Shown one piece after another: positions 31,326 to 37,235 of a stretch of DNA of 39,028 nucleotides. The notes under the pieces are model-generated. The model searched no databases. It was given only the letters and a program-made list of their open reading frames with translations, and was not told the origin of the DNA. The stretch spans positions 1 through 39,028 of IMG/VR virus record IMGVR_UViG_3300048930_000172; one strand, written 5' to 3'. Origin of the DNA: a virus. The first letter of the stretch is position 1; each line of letters opens with the position of its first letter. Both the position numbers and the translations under genes were made by a program.

Positions 31326-31347
31326 CGGGTGTTCCTCCTGTGTGTGG
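31326..31347 (-). promoter_or_regulatory. Variant Shine-Dalgarno cassette
   Basis: CACACAGGAGGAACACCCG precedes the ATG at 31325. It is similar in layout to the AGGAGACACC cassettes but has AGGAGG. Confidence 0.5.
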
Positions 31348-31412
31348 GTTGGGTGTTCGTGCCTCGCTCCGGTCGTGGTCCGGTGGCTCCTGCGAGCGGC
31401 GAGGCGGTGGGG

Positions 31413-31730
31413 TCATTCGTCTCGGAAACTCTGTGCAACCTCCTTCCAATCGACCCGCCAGAACGAGCCGACATCGGAGATCATGAGGCGGGTCCATTCT
31501 TCGCCGGGTTCGTTCGGGTTCGGGTAGAGCACGCACTCCACGGCGTCGGTGACGAAGCGTTCCAAGTCTTCGCCGGCGATCATGTTGTTGGAGCTCCCTG
31601 CGACCATGCGGCGGCAGATGTTGTAGAGCGATTCGTCGTTGGACAAATGGAGCGCGGCGGCCCATGTCTCGCGGTTGGTCCAGCCGTTGTACTCGTCTGG
31701 GTTGGTCTGGGTGGTTTCGGTGGTGGTCAT
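31413..31730 (-). CDS. WTNRETW-motif phage protein
   Basis: The 105-residue product begins MTTTETTQTNPDEYNGWTNR and has the motif GWTNRETWAAALHLSNDESLY (about 15-35), found in a recurrent group of short phage proteins. Its role is unknown. Start 31730 is chosen because the AGGAGACACCACG cassette precedes it. An ATG at 31766 would add 12 residues that simply translate the cassette (TGDTT). It is followed by the HNH gene stop, which is 5 nt from that upstream ATG. Confidence 0.75.
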   Translation of the reverse strand: MTTTETTQTNPDEYNGWTNRETWAAALHLSNDESLYNICRRMVAGSSNNMIAGEDLERFVTDAVECVLYPNPNEPGEEWTRLMISDVGSFWRVDWKEVAQSFRDE

Positions 31731-31752
31731 CGTGGTGTCTCCTGTGTGTGTG
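31731..31752 (-). promoter_or_regulatory. Repeated Shine-Dalgarno cassette
   Basis: ACACACAGGAGACACCACG precedes the ATG at 31730 and is translated in frame if the upstream ATG at 31766 is used. Confidence 0.6.
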
Positions 31753-31770
31753 TTGTGGGTGGTCATGTCG

Positions 31771-32220
31771 TCAGGTGTCCTTCTGTTGGATGTGCTTCCA
31801 CGATTTGTGGGTGCGAATCGAGTGGATCGTGTTGCGGGCGACGCCGTAGTGCTGGGCGAGGGTTGCGGCTGATTGGGTGGATGCTCGGATGTCGAGGACG
31901 TCCGCTGGTGTGAGTTTGGCTCTCATGGTGTGATCTGCGATCATGTCGGCGCTGTTCTCGGCTGGTGTGGCCCAGCGAAGGTGACGCAGGTTGATGCATG
32001 AACGATTGCGGCACGAGTGCGCAGCGACCAGCCCGGCCGGGTTGGTTCCGGTTGCTTGCGTCAAGACGTAGCGGTGGACTGTGATTGTTGAGTCGCGCAG
32101 TGATATTTGGGCGTACCCATCGCTGCGGGTGAAGTGCGGCCATGGTGTGCAGTCATCGGTTTCGATGGCGGAGAGGGTGACCGCCTCCTCTGCTCGTGTT
32201 GGTGTCCTGTTGCTGCTCAT
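31771..32220 (-). CDS. HNH homing endonuclease 3
   Basis: The 149-residue product has the shared TDDC..WPHF motif (21-30). The core is AAH68 with Cys70 and Cys75, Asn77 (CINLRHLRW) and His80. AKLTPADVLDIRAS and a helix-turn-helix (AATLAQHYGVARNTIHSI) follow. Unlike copies 1 and 2 it has no structured leader. Its ATG is 6 nt from a CATACT box, itself 17 bp from TTGACG, so it opens a leftward transcription unit. The C-terminal WKHI is shared with HNH protein 2. Confidence 0.92.
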   Translation of the reverse strand: MSSNRTPTRAEEAVTLSAIETDDCTPWPHFTRSDGYAQISLRDSTITVHRYVLTQATGTNPAGLVAAHSCRNRSCINLRHLRWATPAENSADMIADHTMRAKLTPADVLDIRASTQSAATLAQHYGVARNTIHSIRTHKSWKHIQQKDT

Positions 32221-32226
32221 AGGGTC

Positions 32227-32255
32227 AGTATGAACCCGTGATGTAGCGGCGTCAA
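32227..32255 (-). promoter_or_regulatory. Leftward promoter of the HNH3 unit
   Basis: TTGACG (32255-32250), 17-bp spacer, CATACT (32232-32227) and 6 nt to the ATG at 32220. It is almost identical in layout to the leftward promoter at 312-340, which strengthens both. Confidence 0.7.
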
Positions 32256-32323
32256 CATGTATCGCATTCGGATCGGAGATAGGTGGCCATCTCCCCCAGC
32301 GATAGGGCTCGAGCTGGGTGGTC

Positions 32324-32329
32324 TACGCT
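32324..32329 (+). promoter_or_regulatory. Rightward -10 box, leaderless type
   Basis: TACGCT lies 6 nt before the ATG at 32336 and matches the terminase box exactly. No -35 consensus is visible at 16-18 bp. Confidence 0.5.
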
Positions 32330-32335
32330 GGTCCG

Positions 32336-32770
32336 ATGGCAGGCAACCCGCGAACCCTGACACCATTCGACGCCACAGAAGAAGGCAGGCGACGCGCCAG
32401 CGAACTCGGCAAGCGAGGCGCAGAAGCCAGGCGACGCAAACGAGAAGCACAACAGCTCGTCACCGTGGAAGACGCCAGCGCCGGCGCCAACCTCATCGAC
32501 ACGCTCACGTCACGGTACAACCGAGACAACCTGGCACCATCAGCAGCAGCAGCAGCACAACACCTCATCGCCAAGCTCGGAAACGGTGATATCCCGATCA
32601 AAGACGGCACCGACTTCGCCAACGCATTGCGAGCCTTGGTCGATGTGGCACGGCTCGAAGAAGGCCAGGCAACGAGTCACACGCTGCACGCGAGCATGGA
32701 CGCCGGCGCAATCGTCGCCCGCATCGAACAGCTACGTGGCGAACTCGCCCCTGGAGACTCGAACCCGTAG
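32336..32770 (+). CDS. Possible small terminase subunit or DNA-binding protein
   Basis: The 144-residue product has a basic N-terminus (GRRRASELGKRGAEARRRKR, about 17-36), reminiscent of the DNA-binding part of some small terminase subunits. An Ala-rich helical region and the segment IPIKDGTDFANALRALVDVARLEEGQATSH (about 86-115) follow. It is the only rightward gene in this half of the genome and stands beside the long non-coding region. A terminase role is attractive because no other candidate exists, but the resemblance is weak. A transcription regulator is an alternative. Confidence 0.6.
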   Translation: MAGNPRTLTPFDATEEGRRRASELGKRGAEARRRKREAQQLVTVEDASAGANLIDTLTSRYNRDNLAPSAAAAAQHLIAKLGNGDIPIKDGTDFANALRALVDVARLEEGQATSHTLHASMDAGAIVARIEQLRGELAPGDSNP

Positions 32771-32855
32771 CAAGATGGAAGGCACGGGACCACCCTCGCA
32801 AGAATTGAACGCGTGCTGAGAGCAGGGGACTGCCGAACCGAAACCGAAGCCGGCA

Positions 32856-32881
32856 CCCCCACCCCCACCCCCCGGCCCCCC
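32856..32881 (-). other. G-quadruplex-forming tract
   Basis: On the minus strand four G-runs of 5-6 are separated by one or two bases (CCCCC, CCCCC, CCCCCC and CCCCCC on the plus strand). This meets the classic G4 rule and, on the other strand, the i-motif rule. Such elements occur at replication origins and packaging sites. It lies 86 bases after the 32336-32770 gene. Confidence 0.6.
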
Positions 32882-33119
32882 TCATGGCGGCCCGTATATG
32901 TCCTATAGATATAGCCCAGGTGTATTACGCACCGTTTTTGCGGCACGTTCAGTTTGTGTGTGTATCGGATGAGCGGCCTTGATGGATGCCGTGCTCTGTC
33001 TGGCTCTGCTGTCCCGTTCGATTGTCTGCTCAGCAGTTGGGAGGGGTAGGTGCTGAACTGTCGTTGTGAGATGGTGACCGCTCGGCCTCGTTCCTCGTCC
33101 TTCGCTAAAAGGAGGGACT

Positions 33120-33144
33120 CTGTGCTGGGGCGCGCAGATTTTTT
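33120..33144 (+). terminator. Small intrinsic terminator
   Basis: CTGTGC (33120-33125) pairs with GCGCAG (33132-33137) across a 6-nt loop, followed by A and six T residues. One pair is G-T, so it is moderate. It could end the rightward transcript from 32336. Confidence 0.55.
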
Positions 33145-33304
33145 CGTTTCATCGCTCGGCGAGAGGTCATCCGGTTGGCGGTGGTCGTTTCAGACCGACA
33201 TCAGATTGGATTCGACCGTTCACTAGGCGGGCCCAATCTTGCAGCATCCGGCGATGCATCCGCTCGACGTATGTGGGCCCCGAGCGGCGAGGGCCGTGGT
33301 CGGG

Positions 33305-33538
33305 TTACCGTTTGTTCGCCTGTCCTGCGGTGGCGAGGGGCTTGTTGTTGTGGCCGCACCACTTGGCGAGTCGGCCGCTGTCGAAGGAGGTGATGTCGTT
33401 CGCGCTGGCGAGGTGACGAAGGTTGGCGGGGAGTTCGTTGGCGTACATCTGTGCGGTGCGCAGCCAGCGTGCTTTCTCCATCTCTCGGATGGTAGACCAG
33501 CTCGGTGCCTTCTTGCTGCGACGTCGGGGGGTGTTCAT
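33305..33538 (-). CDS. Hypothetical basic protein, 77 residues
   Basis: It starts MNTPRRRSKKAPSWSTIREM and is basic and helical (EMEKARWLRTAQMYANELPA). The C-terminus has WCGHNNKPLAT. The ATG overlaps the previous stop (ATGA). A plus-strand frame of 129 residues covers the same bases but has worse composition. Possible nucleic-acid-binding protein; no family recognised. Confidence 0.6.
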   Translation of the reverse strand: MNTPRRRSKKAPSWSTIREMEKARWLRTAQMYANELPANLRHLASANDITSFDSGRLAKWCGHNNKPLATAGQANKR

Positions 33539-33714
33539 GCGCCTGCTGCGTTCATGGCGGCGACGAGTTCGGCTCGGTCGGTGAACGGGCGGCTGTACAC
33601 GGGCGTGGTTGTCATTGAGTGTTCGTAGGCGTCGACTCTGCGCTTGTCGAAGCGGATCGACACGAACCGTGTGTGGGTGGGTGTGGTGTTGGTGTTGCGG
33701 TGGTCTCGGCTCAT
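33535..33714 (-). CDS. Hypothetical protein, 59 residues
   Basis: It starts MSRDHRNTNTTPTHTRFVSI and is basic. The ATG at 33714 is supported by a GGAAAGG site 7 nt upstream, and by a promoter at 33749-33778. The frame opened at 33750 adds 12 residues that are less likely. It is coupled (ATGA) to the next gene. Function unknown. Confidence 0.6.
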   Translation of the reverse strand: MSRDHRNTNTTPTHTRFVSIRFDKRRVDAYEHSMTTTPVYSRPFTDRAELVAAMNAAGA

Positions 33715-33748
33715 CGTGTACCTTTCCTGTTGGATGTAAGCAGTCCTC

Positions 33749-33778
33749 ATCGTGTCAGAGCCTCGGCTGGTGTGTCAA
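33749..33778 (-). promoter_or_regulatory. Leftward promoter with short leader
   Basis: TTGACA (33778-33773) matches the sigma70 consensus, with an 18-bp spacer to CACGAT (33754-33749). It is upstream of the ATG at 33714 with a roughly 28-nt leader that holds the ribosome site. The gene upstream ends at 33808. Confidence 0.6.
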
Positions 33779-33807
33779 GCATCAGTCGGGGCTCTTTCCG
33801 TTTTCGG

Positions 33808-33930
33808 TCAGCCGAATCGTCTGTCTCGGAGCAGTCGGATCAGGATGGGCATGTCGTCTGTGTATCTGGTCCACGGCACGGTGAGCCGGGTCGGGAAGTT
33901 GATCTTCAACGGGAACAGGCGGGCGATCAT
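33808..33930 (-). CDS. Small hypothetical protein, 40 residues
   Basis: It starts MIARLFPLKINFPTRLTVPW. A strong AAGGAGAC site lies 4 nt before the ATG. The stop codon is 30 bases upstream of the promoter at 33749-33778. No recognised domain. The overlapping 75-residue reading from 34035 is a less likely alternative. Confidence 0.6.
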   Translation of the reverse strand: MIARLFPLKINFPTRLTVPWTRYTDDMPILIRLLRDRRFG

Positions 33931-34094
33931 GTCGTCTCCTTCGGTGGTCGGCAGTCGCGTGCCCGGCACGAGCCGGTCTTGCCGGCACGCACTTCTTCGA
34001 CGGGCAGCCACACGAAATCGGATTCGCACCAGCACGACACGATGACGTGCTCACCGTCACGTGGGGCACGGAAGTTGCTGCCGCTGCGGCCCAT
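33927..34094 (-). CDS. Small CxC/CxxxxC protein, 55 residues
   Basis: It starts MGRSGSNFRAPRDGEHVIVS and contains CWCESDF and CRARDC, a probable zinc-ribbon. It starts in a TGATG overlap with the upstream gene and ends in an ATGA overlap with the next. The longer 157-residue frame is mostly a shadow. Function unknown. Confidence 0.6.
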   Translation of the reverse strand: MGRSGSNFRAPRDGEHVIVSCWCESDFVWLPVEEVRAGKTGSCRARDCRPPKETT

Positions 34095-34312
34095 CAGAAC
34101 ACCGCCTCGGCTTGCATCGCGTCGACGGTCATGCCGATCGCCACCTTCGTCAGGTAGTACCACTGGTGGTGAATCGTCCAGCCGGACATCTCGAGCACGA
34201 ATCGGCCGTCGAAGTCCTTGAAGGCGGTCACGCCTGTCTCGGTGTTGACGACGGCGAGGGTGCGCACGTCGGCGTTGGTCCATCGGTGGACGGTCCACGT
34301 CAGCGGGATCAT
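34094..34312 (-). CDS. Hypothetical protein, 72 residues
   Basis: It starts MIPLTWTVHRWTNADVRTLA and is predicted to be beta-rich with repeated Thr and Trp (MSGWTIHHQWYYLTKVAIG). The ATG overlaps the upstream stop (ATGA). No family recognised. Confidence 0.6.
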   Translation of the reverse strand: MIPLTWTVHRWTNADVRTLAVVNTETGVTAFKDFDGRFVLEMSGWTIHHQWYYLTKVAIGMTVDAMQAEAVF

Positions 34313-34515
34313 GGCTGCGGCGAGATCTTGACGGTGTCGCCCGGTCGCAACTGTCGCGCCCACACGTTGCCTTCGGTGTTCGTGCAGACGAACGCTCCAC
34401 CCTCGGTGAACGACCAGCCGACCAGATTGGTGCGGGTGAGGCCGAGCGGTTCTCGTTCGTCGGAGATCCATGCCTGCCACAGCTTCGGTGGGGCAGGGGG
34501 TGGTTCGAGGCTCAT
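34309..34515 (-). CDS. Hypothetical protein, 68 residues
   Basis: It starts MSLEPPPAPPKLWQAWISDE. ATG 34515 is chosen from its ATGA overlap with the previous gene, although a GTG two codons earlier is possible. A Pro-rich N-terminus and a beta-rich C-terminus (FVCTNTEGNVWARQLRPGD) are visible. Unknown function. Confidence 0.6.
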   Translation of the reverse strand: MSLEPPPAPPKLWQAWISDEREPLGLTRTNLVGWSFTEGGAFVCTNTEGNVWARQLRPGDTVKISPQP

Positions 34516-34970
34516 CGCCACTCCGACAAGTCGATCTTCGGGCGGGGGTCAGCCCATCCTGGGGGCGGGGGGGGCATCGCGCTGAGGATGCGCGGCGCCT
34601 GACCGGCCTCTGCAAGCAGTTCCAGCATGAGCTTCCCAGCGGTACTGATGCGCGCCGTGTTGGCCCACGTCGGACACTCACGCGCCACCGGCGTGTAGTT
34701 CCGTGGCTGCCACTCCACCTCGATCAGTCCTCGTCGTTCGAGTGCTTGGAGAGCCCCATCGTGCAGCGGTCGACGGGCTCGCTCGTGACCCTCACGGATG
34801 GCATGAGCGAGGGACAGAAGTGTGAGCACCATGTTGCGGGACAGCGAGATGGAGAACGCTGTCGACGCGACGTAGTCAGCGAAGCGTTCGTTCATCTCCT
34901 CCGAGTGCTGGATGCCTTGAGCGATGCGTACGGCTGCGCTCAGCTCGGCGGTCATGTCGTCGACGTTCAT
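34512..34970 (-). CDS. Hypothetical protein with winged-helix-like region
   Basis: The 152-residue product has a helical N-terminus and a region resembling a winged helix (about 68-117: LHDGALQALERRGLIEVEW ... ARISTAGKLMLELL). A Pro-rich C-terminal tail (PPPPPGWADPRP) follows. An AAGGAA site lies 11 nt before the ATG. DNA-binding is a weak inference. Confidence 0.55.
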   Translation of the reverse strand: MNVDDMTAELSAAVRIAQGIQHSEEMNERFADYVASTAFSISLSRNMVLTLLSLAHAIREGHERARRPLHDGALQALERRGLIEVEWQPRNYTPVARECPTWANTARISTAGKLMLELLAEAGQAPRILSAMPPPPPGWADPRPKIDLSEWR

Positions 34971-35143
34971 CTAGAGGTGTTCCTTCCGTAATCCCATCTC
35001 GGGTGGTCGTGGGGGTGGATGTCGGGTCGGCGCTTCACCGGTCGTTTCTCCGGTGGCAGGTCGGAACGCAGTCGGTCGAGCTTGTCGGCTAGGCGCTCGG
35101 CGTTGCGTTGCGCTCGTGTCTTGGGCTTGGGTGTGCGTGCCAT
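34967..35143 (-). CDS. Small basic protein, 58 residues
   Basis: It starts MARTPKPKTRAQRNAERLAD and is Arg/Lys-rich, typical of a nucleic-acid-binding peptide. Overlaps with both neighbours (TGATG at the start and ATGA at the end) support it over a competing frame from 35153. No recognised family. Confidence 0.6.
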   Translation of the reverse strand: MARTPKPKTRAQRNAERLADKLDRLRSDLPPEKRPVKRRPDIHPHDHPRWDYGRNTSR

Positions 35144-35454
35144 CAGCCGTCACTTGCCTTCGGGTATCGCGTGCATGGTCGGCCGAGCAACGCGTCCACG
35201 ATGCGGACTTGCTCGCACGCCCTCCAGTCGTCGAACGCGTTCGGACCCGCGCACAGATGACAGATGGTCAGCGCCTCTGGCCCGCGCTGGGCGTACTCAA
35301 CGAGCGTGCCAGCCCTGAGCACCACACCCCAATCGGACGCACCCGACACGCTGAACTCGGAGCCGTAAGAACGTCCGAGTTCCGACGGAGGTGACACGAC
35401 GATGTTGGTGTCGATCTCGGCGACCGCCACGCGGATCATCTCGAACGCCTCCAT
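35143..35454 (-). CDS. Hypothetical protein, 103 residues
   Basis: It starts MEAFEMIRVAVAEIDTNIVV and has a CHLCAG motif near residue 67. The ATG overlaps the stop of the mini-ORF at 35454-35489 (TGATG) and uses that ORF's ribosome site. No family is recognised. Confidence 0.65.
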   Translation of the reverse strand: MEAFEMIRVAVAEIDTNIVVSPPSELGRSYGSEFSVSGASDWGVVLRAGTLVEYAQRGPEALTICHLCAGPNAFDDWRACEQVRIVDALLGRPCTRYPKASDG

Positions 35455-35489
35455 CAGACGGCCCTTCCTGCTCGGTATGCGCCACTCAT
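35454..35489 (-). CDS. 11-residue mini-ORF, second copy
   Basis: It encodes MSGAYRAGRAV. Its ATG overlaps the membrane-protein stop (ATGA), and its TGA overlaps the next ATG (TGATG). The sequence GCATACCGAGCAGGAAGG is shared exactly with the mini-ORF at 25816-25854. It may be a leader that couples translation. Confidence 0.45.
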   Translation of the reverse strand: MSGAYRAGRAV

Positions 35490-35758
35490 GCTGCTGCGAA
35501 CACGGCGATAACGATCAGGACGATGACGGCCAACTCGATGACGCCGAGCGTCAGACCGGCAACAGCGAGGCCCGACGGCTTCACCCCGGCCTTCTTCGCC
35601 TTGCTCATCGAGATCCCGGCGAACGTGACCGCGAGGATCGGCAGGATGCCGTACATCCAGAACATGAGGATGCCGACGCACCCGCAGACGAAACCGGCGA
35701 TCGCCATGCCGTCTGCTGTCGCGCGTTCGGTCGGTGTGGGTGTGATGGTGGTGTTCAT
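35486..35758 (-). CDS. DUF4190-like membrane protein
   Basis: The 90-residue product has hydrophobic segments near residues 18-32 (MAIAGFVCGCVGILMF), 35-48 and 66-88, with the motif MSKAKKAGVKPSGLAVAGLTLGVIE between them. This is the usual pattern of DUF4190 proteins of Actinobacteria and their phages. Function unknown. It is preceded by the AAGGAGACACCG cassette and a long hairpin. Confidence 0.75.
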   Translation of the reverse strand: MNTTITPTPTERATADGMAIAGFVCGCVGILMFWMYGILPILAVTFAGISMSKAKKAGVKPSGLAVAGLTLGVIELAVIVLIVIAVFAAA

Positions 35759-35776
35759 CGGTGTCTCCTTGTGTGA
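35759..35776 (-). promoter_or_regulatory. Repeated Shine-Dalgarno cassette
   Basis: CACACAAGGAGACACCG precedes the ATG at 35758. No clear promoter is found in the remaining 57 bases before the hairpin. Confidence 0.55.
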
Positions 35777-35835
35777 TGGTTGGTGAGTGTGTAGTGTTTG
35801 TAGGGCAGGCGTGTGGCTTGCAGGTGTTCATCCGT

Positions 35836-35877
35836 CGAATCCCCCTCGTCGACCCGCACAGGTCCGAGGGGGATTCG
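35836..35877. terminator. Long perfect hairpin between leftward units
   Basis: CGAATCCCCCTCG (35836-35848) and its exact complement (35865-35877) form a 13-bp stem with a 16-nt loop. It is followed by ccgttttc on the plus strand. It lies just past the stop of the 35884-36204 gene, so it is probably a terminator or processing site. Confidence 0.65.
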
Positions 35878-35883
35878 CCGTTT

Positions 35884-36204
35884 TCATGACGTGAACGCTC
35901 CGGCAGCGAAGTCGACGGACTGGATCATCACGACCGACATCGGGTCCAACTCGCGCACGTTCGGCAGACGGAACGCGATCTCCGGTTTCGTGCGATCCTG
36001 CCAGGCGTACCGCAACGTCCATGTCGCATCGGACACGAACCCTTCGCAATGGAAGCGCATCGTGCCCAACAGGCGTGACGTGCCGTCAGTGTGCCGTTGC
36101 AGATACGCGTTCATGCTGCCGTGCGGTTCGCCGGTCGTACCGTCGATCAGCTCGAGGATGAATGGTTCGACCGACTGCACCGGGTCGGGTGACTGCTGCT
36201 TCAT
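35884..36204 (-). CDS. Hypothetical protein, 106 residues
   Basis: It starts MKQQSPDPVQSVEPFILELI. A strong AAGGAGG site lies 5 nt before the ATG. Mixed beta structure (LLGTMRFHCEGFVSDATWTLRY) is predicted. No recognised family. It is the last gene before the long hairpin, and its ATG overlaps the previous stop (ATGA). Confidence 0.65.
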   Translation of the reverse strand: MKQQSPDPVQSVEPFILELIDGTTGEPHGSMNAYLQRHTDGTSRLLGTMRFHCEGFVSDATWTLRYAWQDRTKPEIAFRLPNVRELDPMSVVMIQSVDFAAGAFTS

Positions 36205-36452
36205 GACCCCTCCTTCATCAACAGCCCGACGCAGTACCGGCCGACACGAGCAGGCCACAGCCCCTCGTCGATCTCAAACCCGTACACCCAGCAGTGGCAG
36301 TGGGCACATTCGTACATGAAGTCCGATGCGTCGTCGTTCTCGTCGTCGGGGAGCTGGTCCCAATCGTGGCCCCCATGCGGGTGACGGTCCAGGTCGAGCG
36401 TCGGATGGTTGAGCATGATCTTGCGACGCAGCCGCTTGCGCTTGCGGATCAC
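36201..36452 (-). CDS. Hypothetical protein with CAHCHC motif
   Basis: The 83-residue product starts VIRKRKRLRRKIMLNHPTLD at a GTG (36452) that overlaps the previous stop (GTGA). A basic N-terminus is followed by a His-rich acidic section and ECAHCHCWVYGFE, a probable metal site. Function unknown; the longer antisense frame from 36605 is a shadow. Confidence 0.6.
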   Translation of the reverse strand: MIRKRKRLRRKIMLNHPTLDLDRHPHGGHDWDQLPDDENDDASDFMYECAHCHCWVYGFEIDEGLWPARVGRYCVGLLMKEGS

Positions 36453-36808
36453 GCCGGCACCCGGCCTCGCCCGTTGCAGCACGGGCACTTCACCAGCGAC
36501 TCGTCGACGTGGGTGCCGTCCAACAGTCCGTGCTCGGACACGATCAGCCGGTACACGAACAGGCCGGTCCCGGCGTTGCGCTTCTCGACGGTGTGCCCAC
36601 CCCATCGCTGCTTGCGCAGGTGACGCAGTTGCGCCGAGACGGAGGCGTGCGGGTCACCCGTGGCGCGAGAGATGTCGTCGAGGGTGCGCCAGTTGCCGTC
36701 GCGCATCAGGTCGTAGACCCGTTCGATCTGCGAGGTGAGTCGCACGTTGTCGTCGACGGGCGAGTAGTCGGGGCCGTCGAACAGTCGAGGCTCAGTCCAG
36801 GTTGTCAT
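36449..36808 (-). CDS. Winged-helix DNA-binding protein with zinc ribbon
   Basis: The 119-residue product has a winged HTH (about 27-90: RVYDLMRDGNWRTLDDISRA and a wing containing GGHTVEKRN), a common phage/actinobacterial type. It ends in a CPCCNGRG zinc-binding motif. ATG 36808 follows the AAGGAGACACG cassette. An ATG at 36835, in frame, would add MNHTTQGDT and overlaps the nuclease stop. It probably binds DNA as a regulator or replication accessory. Confidence 0.75.
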   Translation of the reverse strand: MTTWTEPRLFDGPDYSPVDDNVRLTSQIERVYDLMRDGNWRTLDDISRATGDPHASVSAQLRHLRKQRWGGHTVEKRNAGTGLFVYRLIVSEHGLLDGTHVDESLVKCPCCNGRGRVPA

Positions 36809-36830
36809 CGTGTCTCCTTGGGTTGTGTGG
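36809..36830 (-). promoter_or_regulatory. Repeated Shine-Dalgarno cassette
   Basis: CACACAACCCAAGGAGACACG precedes the ATG at 36808 (20-base limit: core AAGGAGACACG). It is translated in frame as TTQGDT if the upstream ATG at 36835 is used. Confidence 0.55.
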
Positions 36831-36831
36831 T

Positions 36832-37227
36832 TCATGGTGTCCATTCCCGTACGCGCCCGAACGAGAGCAACGTCACGATCTCGTTGCCGTCACGCGGTCG
36901 CCACATGCGGTAGTGGACTCGGATCTGACGTTCCGGCATGACGCCCGGTTCGTCCAGGCATTCGTTGATCGCCTCGGCGCACGTCGCCAGCGTCTCGGCC
37001 CATTCGATCTGCTCGTCGCTCGTGGGCGATCCCGACTCGCGCTTCATCTCGGCGAAGATGATGTGGCCCTTGTCGTGGATCATGGTCAGGTCGGGATACC
37101 CCTTGCCGTCGTAAGCGATGGGTGTGCGCCATCCCTTGTTCGTGCCAGCGGCGCGAGCATGAAACACTCGCCACCCCCAGAGGTGTGCCACCTCCACGAC
37201 GGCATCTTGGAACTCTCGTTCCGTCAT
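36832..37227 (-). CDS. VRR-NUC domain nuclease
   Basis: The 131-residue product starts MTEREFQDAVVEVAHLWGWR and belongs to the small VRR-NUC nucleases found in many phages. The motifs GYPDLTMI (Asp46) and FAEMKRE (Glu60, Lys62) are its PD-(D/E)XK active site, with Glu6 and the early helix typical. It may act as a structure-specific endonuclease in recombination intermediates. The ATG at 37227 is chosen because the domain begins directly there; the extra 71 residues of the longer frame are composition-poor and unlikely. It forms part of the leftward run. Confidence 0.85.
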   Translation of the reverse strand: MTEREFQDAVVEVAHLWGWRVFHARAAGTNKGWRTPIAYDGKGYPDLTMIHDKGHIIFAEMKRESGSPTSDEQIEWAETLATCAEAINECLDEPGVMPERQIRVHYRMWRPRDGNEIVTLLSFGRVREWTP

Positions 37228-37235
37228 CGTGTTCT

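Larger units (their letters stand above)
32771..33304. other. Longest non-coding region
   Basis: About 530 bp without a convincing gene. It holds a C-tract/G-quadruplex (32856-32881), an AT-rich palindrome CTATAGATATAG (32903-32914) unusual for this GC level, further T-rich stretches (gtttttgcgg, gtttgtgtgtgtatcgg) and a terminator (33120-33144). The rest shows no motif I recognise, and no tRNA could be folded by eye. An open frame from 33239 on the plus strand is probably a shadow. Confidence 0.6.

Noticed and set aside
28782-32220. A CRISPR-like array because of repeated GC-rich blocks
   Set aside because: No regularly spaced identical repeats; the similarity comes from biased codon use and repeated ribosome-site cassettes.
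33210-33245. A possible tRNA T-arm (GGTCGAATCC on the minus strand)
   Set aside because: No matching acceptor or anticodon stems and no CCA-type end could be found.
33239-33628. A 129-residue plus-strand frame
   Set aside because: It overlaps two better-supported minus-strand genes with coupled starts and ribosome sites.
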